Under the pieces are notes generated by a model that ran no database searches, was not told the origin of the DNA, and was given only the letters and a program-made list of their open reading frames with translations. From the NCBI GenBank assembly GCA_009929525.1, contig SAAH01000019.1, forward strand, positions 1 to 45,057: a DNA stretch of 45,057 nt. Direction: 5' to 3'. Positions 16,159 through 24,988 of this stretch are shown here, piece by piece. Every line of letters begins with the position of its first letter. Within the stretch, counting starts at the first letter, position 1. Position numbers and translations under genes: made by a program. The stretch is from Clostridia bacterium. GTDB taxonomy: Bacteria; Bacillota; Clostridia; Lachnospirales; Lachnospiraceae.

Positions 16159-17380
16159 GGGCCACCTCATCATAGCGATAGGTAAGGCCATCACGGACAA
16201 CAGTTACATTTGCAGCGGAACCGACCTGCTCGATGTAGCGCTTCACGATAACATCGCAGAATTTTTCGTCCAGCTCAATGGTATAGCAGATACGGTTGGT
16301 CTGTTCGCAGGCGATAAGTGTGCTGCCGGAACCACCGAACGGGTCCAATACCAGCGAGTTAGCCATGCTGGAATTCATAATTGGATACGCCAGAAGCGGG
16401 ATAGGCTTCATGGTCGGATGGTCGCCATTTTTCTTAGGCTTATCAAATTCCCAGATGGTCGTTTCCTTACGACCTGTGTACCATTGATGTTTACCGGCTT
16501 TCTTCCAGCCAAACAGCACAGGCTCATGCTGCCACTGGTAAGGACTGCGGCCCAGCACCAGAGATTCTTTCTTCCAGATGCAGGTACCGGACAAATAAAA
16601 TCCCGCATCGGCAAATGCCCTGCGGAAATTCAGCCCTTCGGTATCAGCGTGGAAAACATAAATGGAAGCGTCCTCAGCCATAGCAGAGTGCATCTGCATG
16701 TAGGCATCCAGAAGGAATTGATAGAAGGCGCTGTTTTCCATATTGTCGTTTTTGATTTTACCGGCGGTGCCTTCGTAGTTCACATTGTACGGAGGGTCCG
16801 TCACTACCAGATTGGCGACCTTGCCGTTCATCAAGAGAGCGTAGGTTTCAGCCTTGGTGGAGTCACCGCAGACCAGACGGTGTTCACCCAGCTGCCACAA
16901 GTCACCGGCCTTGGAGAAGGTCGGCTGCTTCAGCTCGGCATCCACATCGAAGTCGTCATCGTGGATGCCTTTCTTGGTATCCTCACGGAACAGCGCCTCC
17001 AGCTCCGCAGGTTCAAAGCCGGTCAGGGATACATCGAAATCGGTACCCTGCAGGTCAGCGATCAGGAGAGCCAACTTGTCGTTGTCCCATTCGCCGCTGA
17101 TTTTATTGAGCGCCACATTCAGCGCTTTTTCTTTTTCCTCGGAAAGCTCCACCACAACGCAGTCCACTTCGGTCATACTCATGTCGATGAGGACCTTCAA
17201 GCGCTGGTGACCACCAACAACACGGCCAGTGGTCTTATTCCAGATGACCGGCTCCACATAGCCGAACTGCTCAATGGAGCGCTTCAGCTTTTCATATTCC
17301 TTGTCGCCGGGTTTCAAATCCTTACGAGGATTATAGTCAGCAGGCAGAAGTTCTGCCGTATTCTTTTTCTCAATCAGCAT
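16139..17380 (-). CDS. ParB-like/DNA adenine or cytosine-N4 methyltransferase fusion
   Basis: 413 residues. Residues 1-130 are a ParB/Srx-like nuclease domain (PADYNPRK at 13-20, SIEQFGYVEPVIWN, VVGGHQRLK at 54-62). The rest is a methyltransferase with DPPYNV (195-200) before DPFGGSGST (346-354), the order of the beta class of amino-methyltransferases, and HPTMKP (321-326). Such fusions are common in Firmicutes phages and modify phage DNA, probably against host restriction. It overlaps metK by 11 bases and the radical SAM gene by 20, so these three are co-translated. The target base cannot be told from the sequence. Confidence 0.93.
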   Translation of the reverse strand: MLIEKKNTAELLPADYNPRKDLKPGDKEYEKLKRSIEQFGYVEPVIWNKTTGRVVGGHQRLKVLIDMSMTEVDCVVVELSEEKEKALNVALNKISGEWDNDKLALLIADLQGTDFDVSLTGFEPAELEALFREDTKKGIHDDDFDVDAELKQPTFSKAGDLWQLGEHRLVCGDSTKAETYALLMNGKVANLVVTDPPYNVNYEGTAGKIKNDNMENSAFYQFLLDAYMQMHSAMAEDASIYVFHADTEGLNFRRAFADAGFYLSGTCIWKKESLVLGRSPYQWQHEPVLFGWKKAGKHQWYTGRKETTIWEFDKPKKNGDHPTMKPIPLLAYPIMNSSMANSLVLDPFGGSGSTLIACEQTNRICYTIELDEKFCDVIVKRYIEQVGSAANVTVVRDGLTYRYDEVAHEDSKH

Positions 17381-18539
17381 ACTTTTCCACCGCCTTTTTC
17401 AGTTCTTTGGTTTTATCCAAGTTCTCCCAAGAGCCTTTATAACCATTGAAGTGGCCGTAGGCAGTGGTCTCGGAGAAGTAAGGACTGCGCAGGTGCAACA
17501 GAGAAATGATAGCAGCGGGACGCAGGTCAAAGACCTCCATCACGGCTTTGCGGATAATTTCCACATCGACCTTTTCTGTACCGAAGGTATCAATCTCCAC
17601 GGCAGTAGGCTCGGCCTTGCCGATGGCATAAGAGATAGCCACCTGACATCTGTCGGCCAGCCATGCGCCTACAATGTTACGGGCCACAACTCTGGCCATG
17701 TAAGCGCCGGAGCGGTCAACCTTGGTAGCATCTTTGCCGGAGAAGGCACCGCCGCCGTGAGCAGCAAGGCCACCATAGGTATCCACCATAATCTTTCTGC
17801 CGGTCAAGCCAGTGTCGGCAGCAGGGCCACCTTCTACAAAGCGACCGGAAGGATTGATGAGGATTTCCGTTTCCTTCGGGAAGTGGTAGCGACTGAGCAG
17901 AGGATAGATGATTTCGGTGATGATTTCACGGCGAAGCTCATCCAGACCTTTACTTTCCTTATGCTGCACGGAAACGATGATGTTCTTTGCGCTGACAGGC
18001 TTGCCGTCGTGGTATTCGATGGTTACCTGCGCTTTCCCGTCAGGACCAATATCACGAATGGTACCGTCGTGCATGGCATCATCCAGACGCTTGCACAGGT
18101 CATTGACGAACAGAACGGGAGTTGGCACCTTGGCCCATGTCTCATTGGTGGCATAACCATAAACCGTGCCTTGGTCACCGGCACCAACGGAAGCGAAGAT
18201 ATCGTCGCTATCCACATCACGGGTTTCCAGCGCTTTGTTTACGCCACCGGCGATGTCAGCGCTCTGGCGATGCACATACACAAACACGATAAATTTCAGC
18301 GGGTTATATCCGACCTTGGCAAGAGTCTGACGGACCACCAAGCGGATATCGATTTTCTTTGAGCAGGTGATTTCACCACACACAAAGATTTTTCCTTTGG
18401 TCGCCATGACTTCACAGGCCACACGGGAATTGCGGTCTTTTTTCAGGCACTCGTCCAGAATGGCGTCGGCGATCAGGTCACATAATTTGTCCGGGTGTCC
18501 AGCGCAGACACTCTCGGCAGTTTTATAAGAAATGTTCAT
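17370..18539 (-). CDS. metK: S-adenosylmethionine synthetase
   Basis: 389 residues from the ATG at 18539, full length for MetK. It makes SAM from methionine and ATP. Signature residues are intact: GHPDK (14-18), GAGDQG (119-124), LTGRKIMVDTYGG (245-257) and the P-loop GGGAFSGKD (262-270) with KVDRS after it. It departs from housekeeping enzymes in places, such as CGEITCSKKIDIR and HRQSADIAGG where cellular enzymes have GGEITT and DxQSPDI, which fits a diverged phage lineage. It lies between the small terminase and a SAM-using methyltransferase, with a SAM-using radical enzyme next, so it probably feeds them during infection. Confidence 0.95.
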   Translation of the reverse strand: MNISYKTAESVCAGHPDKLCDLIADAILDECLKKDRNSRVACEVMATKGKIFVCGEITCSKKIDIRLVVRQTLAKVGYNPLKFIVFVYVHRQSADIAGGVNKALETRDVDSDDIFASVGAGDQGTVYGYATNETWAKVPTPVLFVNDLCKRLDDAMHDGTIRDIGPDGKAQVTIEYHDGKPVSAKNIIVSVQHKESKGLDELRREIITEIIYPLLSRYHFPKETEILINPSGRFVEGGPAADTGLTGRKIMVDTYGGLAAHGGGAFSGKDATKVDRSGAYMARVVARNIVGAWLADRCQVAISYAIGKAEPTAVEIDTFGTEKVDVEIIRKAVMEVFDLRPAAIISLLHLRSPYFSETTAYGHFNGYKGSWENLDKTKELKKAVEKYAD

Positions 18540-18541
18540 AA

Positions 18542-19096
18542 TCAAAGTCCTTTCCTTGCCATCAGAAGGCGCTCCATTACATCGTCCTGTGGAGTAGCTC
18601 CGCCATATTCTGTGGCACAATTTTCTTTTACGATTTGGTAGATTTCCATCCAGAGCCTGTTGGTCTGGCTCATGAAGTTCTGGCTCATCGCCACATAAGG
18701 CGACTGGATTGCATTGCCTGTAGTCGGATGCTTTGCCAGAAAGCCGAACTCCGTAATTGCTTCTTCACACTGTATCCAGCGGGCCACGCTCATGGCGTAG
18801 CGTTCCAGAAGCTGGGGAGATACGAGAGCAGCGCAGCCACGCTCGTGCAGCCAGTCCCATGTCTTTTTGTAAATATCCGCTGCGACCAGCTTTTTACCAT
18901 CTTTCTGTTTGGCAGACAGTAGTTTGGATGGCTTGGGCATCGCTTGACCTTCTAAATCGACCGACTGATTATCGAAGTCAATGACAGTCAATGCTCGTTT
19001 GCCCGGATTGCCTTCAGCGATTTTCTCAGCTAAGGGCTTTTTCTTGGCTCCTGCTCCAACACGAGCGCCACCTCGGTTGGTACCGTCCTTAGCCAT
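18542..19096 (-). CDS. terS: Terminase small subunit (P27 family)
   Basis: 184 residues from the ATG at 19096, 9 bases after AAGGAGG; an in-frame ATG two codons earlier is only 3 bases from that site. The N-terminus MAKDGTNRGGARVGAGAKKK is the P27-type signature. Later phrases YKKTWDWLHERGCAALVSPQ, ERYAMSVARWIQCEE and GNAIQSPYVAMSQNF are typical of the family, which recognises the packaging site on phage DNA. An HNH nuclease gene stands upstream, a pair often needed together for packaging in Firmicutes phages. Confidence 0.93.
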   Translation of the reverse strand: MAKDGTNRGGARVGAGAKKKPLAEKIAEGNPGKRALTVIDFDNQSVDLEGQAMPKPSKLLSAKQKDGKKLVAADIYKKTWDWLHERGCAALVSPQLLERYAMSVARWIQCEEAITEFGFLAKHPTTGNAIQSPYVAMSQNFMSQTNRLWMEIYQIVKENCATEYGGATPQDDVMERLLMARKGL

Positions 19097-19209
19097 TTGC
19101 ATACACCTCCTTTGGCAGGGTCTTATATACCCCGTTTGAAATTGCGAATTTGTGCGTGAGACCCCACGCCCGTTGCACGGCATGAAGGTCGTAGAGATTT
19201 GACCCGCCC

Positions 19210-19575
19210 CTACCGGTCGTGATTGTGCCAGCGATCACCACGCTCTGCATGGATTCTGGCATGGCAGGACTTGCAAAGAGCAATCAGGTTATCTCTTGCA
19301 TGTGTGCCGCCTTCCGACAGAGGGACCCGATGGTGGACTTCTTCTGTAGGAACAAGCAGACCTTTCTCTTGGCACAGCTCACACAAAGGATGCTGCTGCA
19401 CATAGCTGTCACGGATTCGCTTCCAAGCACGACCATAACGACGGCGCACGGCAGGGTCACGGTCATATTTCTCGTAGCGCTTGTTCTCTTGTCTTTCATG
19501 TTCCTCACAAAACCTACCGTCAGTTAGCTTCGGACAGCCGGGATAGGAACACGGTCGCTTGGGTTTCTTTGGCAT
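19210..19575 (-). CDS. HNH endonuclease
   Basis: 121 residues (MPKKPKRPCSYPGCPKLTDG). Zinc-binding cysteines CELC and CKSC flank the active HNH core VHHRVPLSEGG...NLIALCKSCHARIH (about residues 79-110). An additional Cys cluster at the N-terminus (CSYPGC, FCEEH) may bind a second zinc. HNH proteins next to terminase genes stimulate specific cleavage of phage DNA during packaging. AAGGAGG is 8 bases before the ATG, and an intrinsic terminator lies just upstream. Confidence 0.93.
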   Translation of the reverse strand: MPKKPKRPCSYPGCPKLTDGRFCEEHERQENKRYEKYDRDPAVRRRYGRAWKRIRDSYVQQHPLCELCQEKGLLVPTEEVHHRVPLSEGGTHARDNLIALCKSCHARIHAERGDRWHNHDR

Positions 19576-19599
19576 TACTTCACCTCCTTCAGGGCATAG

Positions 19600-19631
19600 A
19601 AAAAGCCCTGCGGGATTGCTCCCACAAGGCT
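19600..19631 (-). terminator. Intrinsic terminator ahead of the HNH gene
   Basis: On the minus strand a 12-base-pair stem, AGCCTTGTGGGA with TCCCGCAGGGCT (G-U pairs included), closes on a GCAA tetraloop and is followed by five Ts, then CTATGCCC and the HNH ribosome site. It separates the early regulator gene from the packaging block and could act as a full terminator or an attenuator. Confidence 0.82.
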
Positions 19632-19697
19632 CGTTCCTGATTTTCCGCTTTTCGCTATTATAATAATATCATAAGAAGCGGGTATCATTCTATGTCT

Positions 19698-20117
19698 TTA
19701 GGTATCACGTTTCAGGATACCTTCGCAAATATCAAGGGCCTGATTATGGAGCTTGTAAAGATGGTGCATGCTGTAGCCCATATCCACGGCGATGATTTCC
19801 CAAGACTGGAAGCAAAGGTAGCGCTTTTCAAGCAGGGTCTGAAGTTCGGCGCTTGGCACAGCCTTAATGGTGGAGGAAATTTCCTTTTTCAAATCCACCA
19901 GTGCGTCAATGTCGTGGTTGATTTCTGCTTGCAGGTCTACAATCTTACAAACAGCATCGGCCATTTTAGAAGTAGCCTTATTGGGATTGCGAGGCATACC
20001 CGTCAGCACCGAACTGGCGCTGGTAGCAAGGTCATTCAGAGCCTCAACCTGCTGGATTTTGGAATTGATACGCATATCCAGAAACTTGGCTTGCATTAAA
20101 TATTCTTTTGCGGTCAT
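19698..20117 (-). CDS. DUF1492 sigma-like (ArpU-type) regulator
   Basis: 139 residues (MTAKEYLMQAKFLDMRINSK). The helical N-terminus (residues 1-85, RINSKIQQVEALNDLATSAS) and C-terminal HTH (QSWEIIAVDMGYSMHHLYKL at about 103-122) match DUF1492, a small phage protein with a sigma region 4-like HTH. Related ArpU-type proteins act in late-gene control. Its place at the end of the replication block, just before the packaging genes and a terminator, fits a switch to late transcription (inference). GGAGG stands close to the ATG. Confidence 0.87.
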   Translation of the reverse strand: MTAKEYLMQAKFLDMRINSKIQQVEALNDLATSASSVLTGMPRNPNKATSKMADAVCKIVDLQAEINHDIDALVDLKKEISSTIKAVPSAELQTLLEKRYLCFQSWEIIAVDMGYSMHHLYKLHNQALDICEGILKRDT

Positions 20118-20183
20118 ATCGCACCTCCGAAAATTTGATGTTCCTCGGATTGTCGATTTTTGTCGAAAGGTTGTCCTTGATTT

Positions 20184-21527
20184 TCATAGATTGGCTTTTA
20201 CGGCATCAATCAGGGCGTTCTGGGTCAGCTCCTTATGGGAGAGGGCCTTTAAGATGCGCTCGTCGATGGTGCCTTTTGTGATGATGTGCTGGATCACCAC
20301 GGTACGGTCTGTCTGGCCTTGTCGCCAGAGACGGGCGTTGGTCTGCTGGTAAAGTTCCAGTGACCATGTCAGCCCAAACCAGATAAGTGTGGAGCCACCG
20401 GCCTGAAGATTGAGTCCATGACCGGCAGAAGCGGGATGGATGACTGCTACCGGGATTTTACCGTTGTTCCAGTCCTCGATATCCTTACTGGATTTCAGCT
20501 CCCGGACAGCAAAGCGTTTTTTGATGCGCTGTAGGTCGTGCTTAAACCAGTAGGCCACCAGCACCGGTTTTTCATTGGCTGCTTCAATCAAATCTTCCAA
20601 AGCATCCAACTTTCGGTCATGGAACTCCACGGTATCGCCAGTATCGGTGTAAATAGCACCATTGGCCAGCTGTACCAGTTTTCCGGTTAGAGAAGCGGCA
20701 TTGGCGGCAGTGATTTCTTCATCAGAAAGGTGCAATACCAATTCTGCCTTCAGCTGTTCATAGCGGTTTTTCTCATCCTCGGAAAGCTGGACCTCATATT
20801 GGGAGGAGATCAACTCCGGCATCTGCAGGTAGTCGGTACTTTTCATGGAAATCGTAATATCCGAAATCTGCTGGTAGATGGCGTCCTCTGCATAAGGCAG
20901 CGGTTTGTAGGAGTAGATGATTTGCCCGTTGCGCTTATCCGGCATGAAGTAGTTGTTTCGGTACTGTGTGATAAATCTTCCAAGGCGCTGGCCCATATCC
21001 AGTAGTCGAAACTCTGCCCACAAATCCATGAGACCGTTGGAGCTTGGTGTACCAGTGAGACCAATGATGCGCTTTATCTTAGGGCGTACTTTCAACAATG
21101 CCTTAAAGCGTTTTGATTGGTGATTTTTGAAAGAGGACAGTTCGTCAATGACCACGGTATCGAAGTCGAAGGCCATGCCGCTTTCCTCAATGAGCCACTG
21201 CACATTTTCACGATTGATAATGGTGATGTCAGCACTGGCCATCAAAGCTGCTTTTCGCTCTGCCGGTGTTCCTACTGCAACGGCGAAAGTCAGGTGCCTT
21301 AAGTGGGACCATTTCTTTAGCTCCGCAGGCCAAGTATCACGGGCCACTCGCAGCGGAGCGATCACCAGAACACGACGGGCCAGAAAGCTGTCAAACATCA
21401 GGTCGGCGATGGCTGTCAGGGAGATGACCGTTTTGCCAAGACCCATATCGAGGAGAACTGCGGATACAGGATGGGTTTCAATATATTCAATGGCGTAGGT
21501 CTGATAATCGTGTGGCTCGAAGTTCAT
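20184..21527 (-). CDS. SNF2-like DEAD/DEAH helicase
   Basis: 447 residues from the ATG at 21527, 8 bases after GGAGG. Motif I is LLDMGLGKT (25-33), motif II VVIDELSS, motif III LTGTPSSNG, and the C-terminal RecA lobe has GLNLQAGGSTLIWFGLTW with the motif VI version QQTNARLWRQGQTD. This is the short SNF2-type helicase common in Firmicutes phage replication modules, where it probably remodels or unwinds DNA. The gene overlaps the VRR-NUC gene by 41 bases, and the nuclease and helicase often occur as such a pair. Confidence 0.93.
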   Translation of the reverse strand: MNFEPHDYQTYAIEYIETHPVSAVLLDMGLGKTVISLTAIADLMFDSFLARRVLVIAPLRVARDTWPAELKKWSHLRHLTFAVAVGTPAERKAALMASADITIINRENVQWLIEESGMAFDFDTVVIDELSSFKNHQSKRFKALLKVRPKIKRIIGLTGTPSSNGLMDLWAEFRLLDMGQRLGRFITQYRNNYFMPDKRNGQIIYSYKPLPYAEDAIYQQISDITISMKSTDYLQMPELISSQYEVQLSEDEKNRYEQLKAELVLHLSDEEITAANAASLTGKLVQLANGAIYTDTGDTVEFHDRKLDALEDLIEAANEKPVLVAYWFKHDLQRIKKRFAVRELKSSKDIEDWNNGKIPVAVIHPASAGHGLNLQAGGSTLIWFGLTWSLELYQQTNARLWRQGQTDRTVVIQHIITKGTIDERILKALSHKELTQNALIDAVKANL

Positions 21528-21789
21528 CCAGCATCCCTCCAATCTGTTCTGGCTTATCTATCACATAGACCTTGAATCCCAAGGAGCGCAGCAGCCGGTG
21601 TCGTGCTTCCTGTAATGGGCGTGGGCGCTTTCCGGGAGCCTTTAGTTCCACAAAGGCGATAAGGCCATCAGGTAGTAATACAAGGCGGTCGGGCATTCCT
21701 GCGAAACTCGGAGACACGAACTTCACGGCGATGCCACCAGCCTTTTTAACCATCACGGTTAATTTCTGTTCTGTGGTTTTTTCTAACAT
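21487..21789 (-). CDS. VRR-NUC nuclease
   Basis: 100 residues (MLEKTTEQKLTVMVKKAGGI). The PD-(D/E)XK core is plain: GMPDRLVLLPDG (31-42) then FVELKAPG (46-53), and the trailing Q and H residues in PLQEARHRLLRSLGF. VRR-NUC proteins are restriction-like or Holliday-junction-type nucleases (the fold is shared with FAN1), and in phages stand beside helicases. GGAGGTAAGCG directly precedes the ATG. A 23-base inverted repeat lies in the spacer upstream. Confidence 0.92.
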   Translation of the reverse strand: MLEKTTEQKLTVMVKKAGGIAVKFVSPSFAGMPDRLVLLPDGLIAFVELKAPGKRPRPLQEARHRLLRSLGFKVYVIDKPEQIGGMLDELRATRLSDLRH

Positions 21790-21821
21790 CGCTTACCTCC
21801 GTCAGCGTTAATTTTGGAAGA

Positions 21822-21922
21822 GTGGGTAACCTCCTTTAAGGTCAATTACATAACTTCTTCTTATTCAGATTTTTTTAGTCCTTAGAGAATTTTTGTATAT
21901 GACCTTAATGGAGGTTACCCAC
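21822..21922. repeat. 101-base inverted repeat with 23-base arms
   Basis: Arms at 21822-21844 and 21900-21922 match in 22 of 23 positions when one is reverse-complemented; the left arm begins GTGGGTAACCTCC and ends TTTAAGGTCA. The loop is 55 bases, AT-rich. It fills the spacer between the primase and VRR-NUC genes. On the minus strand the 3' arm holds AAAGGAGG without any start codon after it, so the ribosome-site-like stretch would be locked in the stem. It could be a regulatory hairpin, a replication signal or a miniature insertion. Confidence 0.85.
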
Positions 21923-21931
21923 GTGGTTTTG

Positions 21932-24205
21932 TCAGTTCAGGAAATCTTCATCAGCGCCATCATCAGCTCTCAGGCGCAGGCCTTTAAAGTAACGCTTGTT
22001 GTGAACCTTGATTCGCTCAAAGCCTGCCTTCTCCAGCGCAAAGTAGAAATCTGCTGTGCTGCGAATATACTCATTGCAGTCAAGAGAGTAGTTGCGGTAT
22101 GCCTGATACAGCGCCGAGGAGCTTTCCTTATAGGAATCATCCACTTCACACTTGTCTGCGAGAAAATGCCCGAACCAGTCATTCTGATTGCGATACTCAT
22201 CGATAGCCTTCTGGACGCAAGCGGGTACCGGAATCTGGTAGTCCAGTTCAATGACCTTCTTGGCACCTTCGATGACCCACGCCAGAATGCTTTCACCGGC
22301 ATTGTCAAACAGATACTCGCCGTAATTCTTGATGTCGCTCTTCCCGGTAATCTTTGCATTGAACGGGATGACGATAAGGCGACGCCAGATACCATCATCG
22401 GATGCGCTGACACGAGGCAGATGGTTGGTATACAACACCAGCGTGTGGCAAGGCTTGAAGGAGAACGGGTCTTTATACTTTTTCTCCGCAAACACATCAT
22501 CCGTGGAGCAGAGCTGTTTTACCGTAGAGTCATTCAAGCGGGAGCCTTCCTGCATCTCGGCAGCAATGAGCAGACGCTTGCCTTTGACCTCGGCCATTTC
22601 AGGCTTGATGTTTCTGCGGCATCCGACAGTCAGCGTATCCGCAGAGATGTTGCCGCTGTAAAGACCCAGCACACGAGAGACTGCATTCCAGAAGGTGGAT
22701 TTACCGTTACGGCCATCTCCATAGGCAATGATCAGCGCTTCCACATAAACCTTTCCGATTGCAGCCAGACCACAAATCATCTGCACATAGTCAATCAGAG
22801 ACTGGTCGCCCTGGAAAATCAGGTCCAGACAATCCAGCCAAATCTGCTGACCTTTCTGACTTGGTGCAACAGAGGTGATTTTGGTGATAAAGTCCTCCGG
22901 CGAATGTTCCCTTGCTCCAGCCATGCCTTTACGCAGGTCATAGGTTGCTTCAGGAGTGCAGAGCGCAAAGGGATCGGCGTCCAAATCTCTCGGCGAGATT
23001 TCCAAAATAGGATGGGACTCTCTCAGCGTAGAGGTGATATTTTTGGAATCACGACGCTTGATGGCGAAAGCCTGATATGCCTTTGCAGCCAGAAAATCCT
23101 GATAGGCTTCCAGCTGCTGTTCATTCATCAGCTGTTCGGCTTTGGATTTAGATGCACTGTCAAGGATGGTCTGAGCGCCGCTGTTCTTCATTTTGTTGAG
23201 TGCTTCCACGAGGTCGTTTCCAGCTTCCTTCAGCTGGCGGCGGGTCAGTTCGTGAGCAACGGCCTGCGCTCCCGGCTCGGATTCCTGCCAGTAGTGGTCG
23301 GAGTAGCGGATAAAGTGAGTGGCGGGAGAATAACGCAGTTCGCTGGAGAAGTATTTTCCCAACACCTCGGCCTGTCCAACATCGGAGTAGTCCTCCGGTT
23401 TATAACAGGAAGGGTCGTTGTAAACTTCCGGTGACACATATCCATCCTGCTGAGAGAGCCTCGTATAAAAGCGCTGGGCCGAATGCCAGATGGTGGAAAG
23501 CTCTGCGTTATCCAAAGGCGGCACACATTTTGCGGCTTCCTCCAAGAAGGTCTGATAGGCCTTTTCGGTATCGCCGTACTTCTTGATGACACGACCGGCA
23601 AAGCGGCTCATGGTAGCATTACGACTTCCTTCCGGGATAACAGAATGGTCAAAGTCGCCCTGCGGCAGATATTCATCAAACAGGTCTTCATTGAGAAATT
23701 CCGTCAGATTCATGCGTCCGGGATACATCTCCACTTCAGCGGCAGCAGTGCCAAAGAAGAAACGTGCCGCATCCAGTGCCTGTGTATCAAAATACGGAAA
23801 GATGGAATTGACCAGTTTCTTCATATCGCTGTAGAGCGAAGCGTCGGTGCAGTGTTCAATTGGAAACAGCACATGGAACTTCGGCCTTGCAGCTTTGCCG
23901 TTTTTCTCACGGTTGTGGTAGCGACTGAAATGGATAGCGAAGGTCACGCCCGGAAACGCCTGCATTACATCTTCCGGTGTCATCCAGTCTGCAGGATTTT
24001 CAGAGTGGTCGTTATCACAATCCACCGGCAGACAGTCGCTGCCGATGAAGTTTTCACCGTTGCGGTAGCTGTTACGGTATTCAGCGCAGACATAGTCGTG
24101 GCTGATTGCGGCCTTCAGGCTGGCTGCATCCAAAATCACATGTTTGTGCGGATAGGAGCAGTTACCGGGATTGCCGGTAACATCAGCGGAATAGATGGTA
24201 AACAT
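21932..24205 (-). CDS. Primase-helicase (AEP-like N-terminus, VapE/D5-type helicase)
   Basis: 757 residues (MFTIYSADVTGNPGNCSYPH). The N-terminal 200 residues look like an archaeo-eukaryotic primase: VDCDND (61-66) supplies acidic residues and FHVLFP (110-115) the basic/His strand. A D5_N-type linker follows. The helicase part has Walker A GDGRNGKST (496-504), Walker B around LLIAAEMQEGS, and sensor-1 LYTNHLP, the superfamily 3 pattern of phage/plasmid P4-type primases. It starts and unwinds phage replication forks. Its ATG overlaps the stop of the previous gene (TAATG). Confidence 0.93.
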   Translation of the reverse strand: MFTIYSADVTGNPGNCSYPHKHVILDAASLKAAISHDYVCAEYRNSYRNGENFIGSDCLPVDCDNDHSENPADWMTPEDVMQAFPGVTFAIHFSRYHNREKNGKAARPKFHVLFPIEHCTDASLYSDMKKLVNSIFPYFDTQALDAARFFFGTAAAEVEMYPGRMNLTEFLNEDLFDEYLPQGDFDHSVIPEGSRNATMSRFAGRVIKKYGDTEKAYQTFLEEAAKCVPPLDNAELSTIWHSAQRFYTRLSQQDGYVSPEVYNDPSCYKPEDYSDVGQAEVLGKYFSSELRYSPATHFIRYSDHYWQESEPGAQAVAHELTRRQLKEAGNDLVEALNKMKNSGAQTILDSASKSKAEQLMNEQQLEAYQDFLAAKAYQAFAIKRRDSKNITSTLRESHPILEISPRDLDADPFALCTPEATYDLRKGMAGAREHSPEDFITKITSVAPSQKGQQIWLDCLDLIFQGDQSLIDYVQMICGLAAIGKVYVEALIIAYGDGRNGKSTFWNAVSRVLGLYSGNISADTLTVGCRRNIKPEMAEVKGKRLLIAAEMQEGSRLNDSTVKQLCSTDDVFAEKKYKDPFSFKPCHTLVLYTNHLPRVSASDDGIWRRLIVIPFNAKITGKSDIKNYGEYLFDNAGESILAWVIEGAKKVIELDYQIPVPACVQKAIDEYRNQNDWFGHFLADKCEVDDSYKESSSALYQAYRNYSLDCNEYIRSTADFYFALEKAGFERIKVHNKRYFKGLRLRADDGADEDFLN

Positions 24206-24534
24206 TAGTCGTACACCTCCTTGGATTCGTCTTCCAGTACCTTGGTGATGAACTTCAAAGCACGAATGGTGGTTTCCAGTTCGCAGTCACCGCCGAGGAA
24301 TACTTCAAAGCCGTTACAGCCATGCTTATCCACAAAAGTGCGGATTTCCATATCGGTGCTTGCGCTGTCCTGAATGCGGAAATAGGTACGACCGCCGTGT
24401 CCACTATCACCGCCCATATAGCCAGTGGTACCGGCTTCGACTTCGAGGATGTTGGCGCTGACTACTTCACGGGTATAGGTGGAGATTTCAGTGCCGTCCG
24501 GCAGCATTTTTCTTTTTTCGATTACTTCATACAT
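24205..24534 (-). CDS. Small conserved phage protein
   Basis: 109 residues (MYEVIEKRKMLPDGTEISTY), with GGAGG 9 bases before the ATG. The protein is soluble and beta-rich, with a Gly-rich loop GYMGGDSGHGGRTYF at residues 38-52. I recognise the general pattern from replication modules of Firmicutes phages but cannot assign a family or function. It overlaps the primase ATG by one base, so their translation is coupled. Confidence 0.75.
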   Translation of the reverse strand: MYEVIEKRKMLPDGTEISTYTREVVSANILEVEAGTTGYMGGDSGHGGRTYFRIQDSASTDMEIRTFVDKHGCNGFEVFLGGDCELETTIRALKFITKVLEDESKEVYD

Positions 24535-24538
24535 AGGG

Positions 24539-24958
24539 TTAAGCCTCCTTCAAATTTTCGGTGAAATAGCGTAAGCGATAGTTCTTCCACTTGGCTCTTT
24601 CGATTTCTGCTTCCATGCCCGCTGAAATGCGACTGCCAAATACCCAGACTTCAGAGCATTTGCTCATCAGGGCATTACCGAAGAACAGACCAAGCTGGCG
24701 TTCCTTCGGGTCCGCATCATTCAGGAATTGCGGAAATAGCAAGTGAGGTGCGATTGGGATGTATCCCTGTTCCACGGCAAAGCGGCTGTATCGTCTGGCA
24801 GCGTCCACATTTGCATCAATATCTCCGGCATAAGGAGAGCAGATATAAACGATGGGTCTGAAAGCACGAAGGGAGCGTTCCTCTTTTTCAATGACAGAGA
24901 GTGCGCCGTAGGCTGTTGGGTCAAAATATCCCTCGCTGTTGAATTTGCTGATACTCAA
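24539..24958 (-). CDS. DUF4406 (nucleoside 2-deoxyribosyltransferase-like) protein
   Basis: 139 residues from a TTG at 24958, chosen because AAAGGAGG lies 9 bases before it; in-frame codons upstream run through the terminator and the polymerase gene. The fold signature is clear: PIVYICSPYAGD (about 36-47), then GYIPIAPHLLFPQFLND, and WVFGSRISAGMEAEIERAK near the end. DUF4406 belongs to the nucleoside deoxyribosyltransferase-like Rossmann proteins and may act on nucleotides during phage replication; the substrate is unknown. Confidence 0.88.
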   Translation of the reverse strand: MSISKFNSEGYFDPTAYGALSVIEKEERSLRAFRPIVYICSPYAGDIDANVDAARRYSRFAVEQGYIPIAPHLLFPQFLNDADPKERQLGLFFGNALMSKCSEVWVFGSRISAGMEAEIERAKWKNYRLRYFTENLKEA

Positions 24959-24988
24959 AACACGAATCCTCCTTTCCGGTGGGCATAG

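Noticed and set aside
19089-19283. A 64-codon minus-strand frame between the HNH and small terminase genes.
   Set aside because: It overlaps the HNH 3' end and its last codons run through the terS ribosome site (KEVYANG); no ribosome site of its own.
21893-23434. A 513-codon open frame on the plus strand opposite the primase gene.
   Set aside because: The minus strand encodes a full primase-helicase with all motifs; the plus-strand frame has none and no supported start.
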